6,135 bases of DNA from Aequitasia sp047973235. Its GTDB lineage: Bacteria > Bacillota > Clostridia > Lachnospirales > Lachnospiraceae. The notes beneath the pieces were generated by a model. That model was given only the letters and a program-made list of their open reading frames with translations, ran no database searches and was not told where the DNA came from. The DNA is taken from the NCBI GenBank assembly GCA_047973235.1, contig JBKEBP010000038.1, positions 1 to 6,135 on the forward strand. The letters are read 5' to 3'. Positions 5,228-6,135 of the stretch are shown one piece after another (position 1 is the stretch's first letter; each line of letters begins with the position of its first letter). The translations under genes and the position numbers were made by a program.

Positions 5228-5248
5228 TCCTTATGAAATCCTTACATT
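5228..5248. repeat. Right terminus of element B with a shared terminal motif and short direct repeats
   Basis: TCCTTATGAA (5228-5237) is identical to 178-187 in element A. ATCCTTA occurs twice, at 5227-5233 and 5238-5244, eleven bases apart. The protease homology starts at the Cys-Trp codons (5249-5254), possibly one codon earlier. The element edge is therefore within 5243-5248. A GA core as in Tn5397 is not visible at this exact place; TA is at 5243-5244. Confidence 0.5.
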
Positions 5249-6135
5249 TGTTGGGATTTTAGTGCTACTTCTACAGCAGAAGTTTTTTGGGGACTTAAAA
5301 ATAATACTCAATATAATTTTTCTGAAGCCAATCAAGCTGTTGCTCTTTCCAATTCTTGGAAAAAAGGATTCGCAAGAAATATTATGGACAGCGGTAATTT
5401 TCTAATGTCCATGGCATATTTTACAAGAGGAGAAGGACCAATTTTAGAAAACAATGATAGCTTTACAAACATTAATTCAATTTCTTCTTTTACCAAATAT
5501 GATGTTGTTGCTTCTATTTATACAAATGGTACAAGCAAAACTTCTAACTATTTTAACTCTGCAAAAAGCGCCTACTATGAAAGTGATTCATCTGTAGTAC
5601 CAAATCATGCAATACAAATTGTTGGATGGGATAATAATTATTCAAAAGATAATTTTTCTACAAAACCTAGTATAGATGGTGCATGGATAATAAAAAATAG
5701 TTATGGAACAGACTTTGGTGACAATGGATACATGTATGTTAGTTATATGGATCAAGTTATTCCAAAATATTTATACTCAATAACTAATATGAGTAATGCA
5801 AAAAATGAAAAAAAATATTTATATAATACTTTTGGCGAAATTGGCAATGTAAGCTATAATACAAAAAAAGCTTGGTTTAGTAATAAATTTACTTCAAATC
5901 AATTGGAGGAACTTACAAAAATAAGCTTTGTTAACCAAAATCTTAATGTTACTGCTAGCATATATGTTGGCACAAATCATAATAACCTTAAACTTATGCT
6001 TACAAAAGATATTACAAATCCAGGTTACTACACATTTGAATTACCCGAATCAAAATATATTAATGGAGATTTTATTGTTGCTGTAAAATTTGAAGGAAAA
6101 AATTCTATCAAAATTCCTATAGAAAGAAATATTTC
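5249..6135 (+). pseudogene. C1A papain-type cysteine protease with lectin-like domain, N-terminus lost to insertion
   Basis: The frame is open for 295 codons to the window's right edge, where the gene continues. It starts exactly at the nucleophile motif CWDFSATSTAE. The catalytic histidine (NHAIQIVGWD, codon 5606-5608) and asparagine (IIKNSYG, codon 5696-5698) are both present. From about residue 185 the sequence resembles the beta-rich lectin-like domain that follows the protease domain in clostridial surface and secreted C1A proteins, such as the Cwp84 type. The signal peptide, prodomain and oxyanion glutamine before the cysteine are missing. There is no start codon, and stops stand upstream in the frame at 5213, 5219 and 5234. 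The bases are far more AT-rich than the element, so this is probably host DNA. The gene should be inactive unless the element excises. Confidence 0.9.

Larger units (their letters stand above)
195..5245 (+). mobile_element. Right part of element B (Tn5397-like integrative element, left end outside window)
   Basis: This stretch carries a KTR protein, an Orf7-like sigma factor, an Orf8-like helix-turn-helix protein, a TnpW-like protein and a TnpX/TndX-type recombinase. These are the regulatory and recombination genes of Tn916/Tn5397/Tn4451-type elements. The right edge is at about 5243-5248, where AT-rich protease sequence begins. The left edge is not visible: the matching 5' half of the protease is absent from the window. 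The oxidoreductase and acetyltransferase are placed inside the element by inference from base composition and position. Transfer genes would lie to the left, so whether it is conjugative or only mobilisable cannot be told. Confidence 0.65.

Noticed and set aside
5142..5405. 87-codon frame spanning the element-protease junction
   Set aside because: It starts inside the recombinase gene in another frame, crosses the junction, and ends inside the protease in another frame. It matches no family, so it is a chance frame.

Overview
The window is accessory DNA from a low-G+C Firmicute, most likely a member of the Clostridia. The signs are strong AGGAGG-type ribosome binding sites, Tn916- and Tn4451/Tn5397-type mobile-element genes, and an AT-rich (roughly 30% G+C in lines I counted) cysteine protease gene at the right edge that looks like host DNA. 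The species cannot be named from the sequence.

Layout, left to right. Bases 1-194 are the right end of a first mobile element (element A). They hold the C-terminal tail of a large serine recombinase, a hairpin, and a perfect 9-bp inverted repeat ending in GA. At base 195 the sequence becomes the C-terminal half of an Old Yellow Enzyme-type NADH:flavin oxidoreductase, which element A appears to have split. A complete type B (CatB-like) chloramphenicol/xenobiotic acetyltransferase follows 14 bases later, then a small cysteine-rich KTR protein and a strong intrinsic terminator. Next comes a regulatory stretch with a hairpin that holds a start codon. After it sit a Tn916 Orf7-like sigma factor and an Orf8-like helix-turn-helix protein with overlapping genes, and about 420 bases of probably non-coding, GC-richer DNA ending in a possible attenuator. 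A TnpW-like small gene and a complete TnpX/TndX-type large serine recombinase close element B. A hairpin and a short terminal sequence lead into a C1A papain-type protease gene that is broken at its catalytic cysteine codon.

Interpretation. KTR, sigma factor, helix-turn-helix protein, TnpW and recombinase form the right-hand regulatory and recombination module of a Tn5397-like integrative element (element B). The oxidoreductase and acetyltransferase look like its cargo, because their base composition is closer to the element than to the protease. The 5' half of the protease is not in the window, so element B must extend left beyond it. Element A is therefore probably nested inside element B. 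The sigma factor and helix-turn-helix protein probably control element genes, and the recombinase with TnpW handles excision and integration.

The most notable points are the nested serine-recombinase elements sharing a 10-bp terminal motif, the recombinase tail fused in frame to the oxidoreductase, the start-codon hairpin at 1823-1862, and the structured untranslated stretch before tnpW. No tRNA, rRNA or CRISPR array was found.
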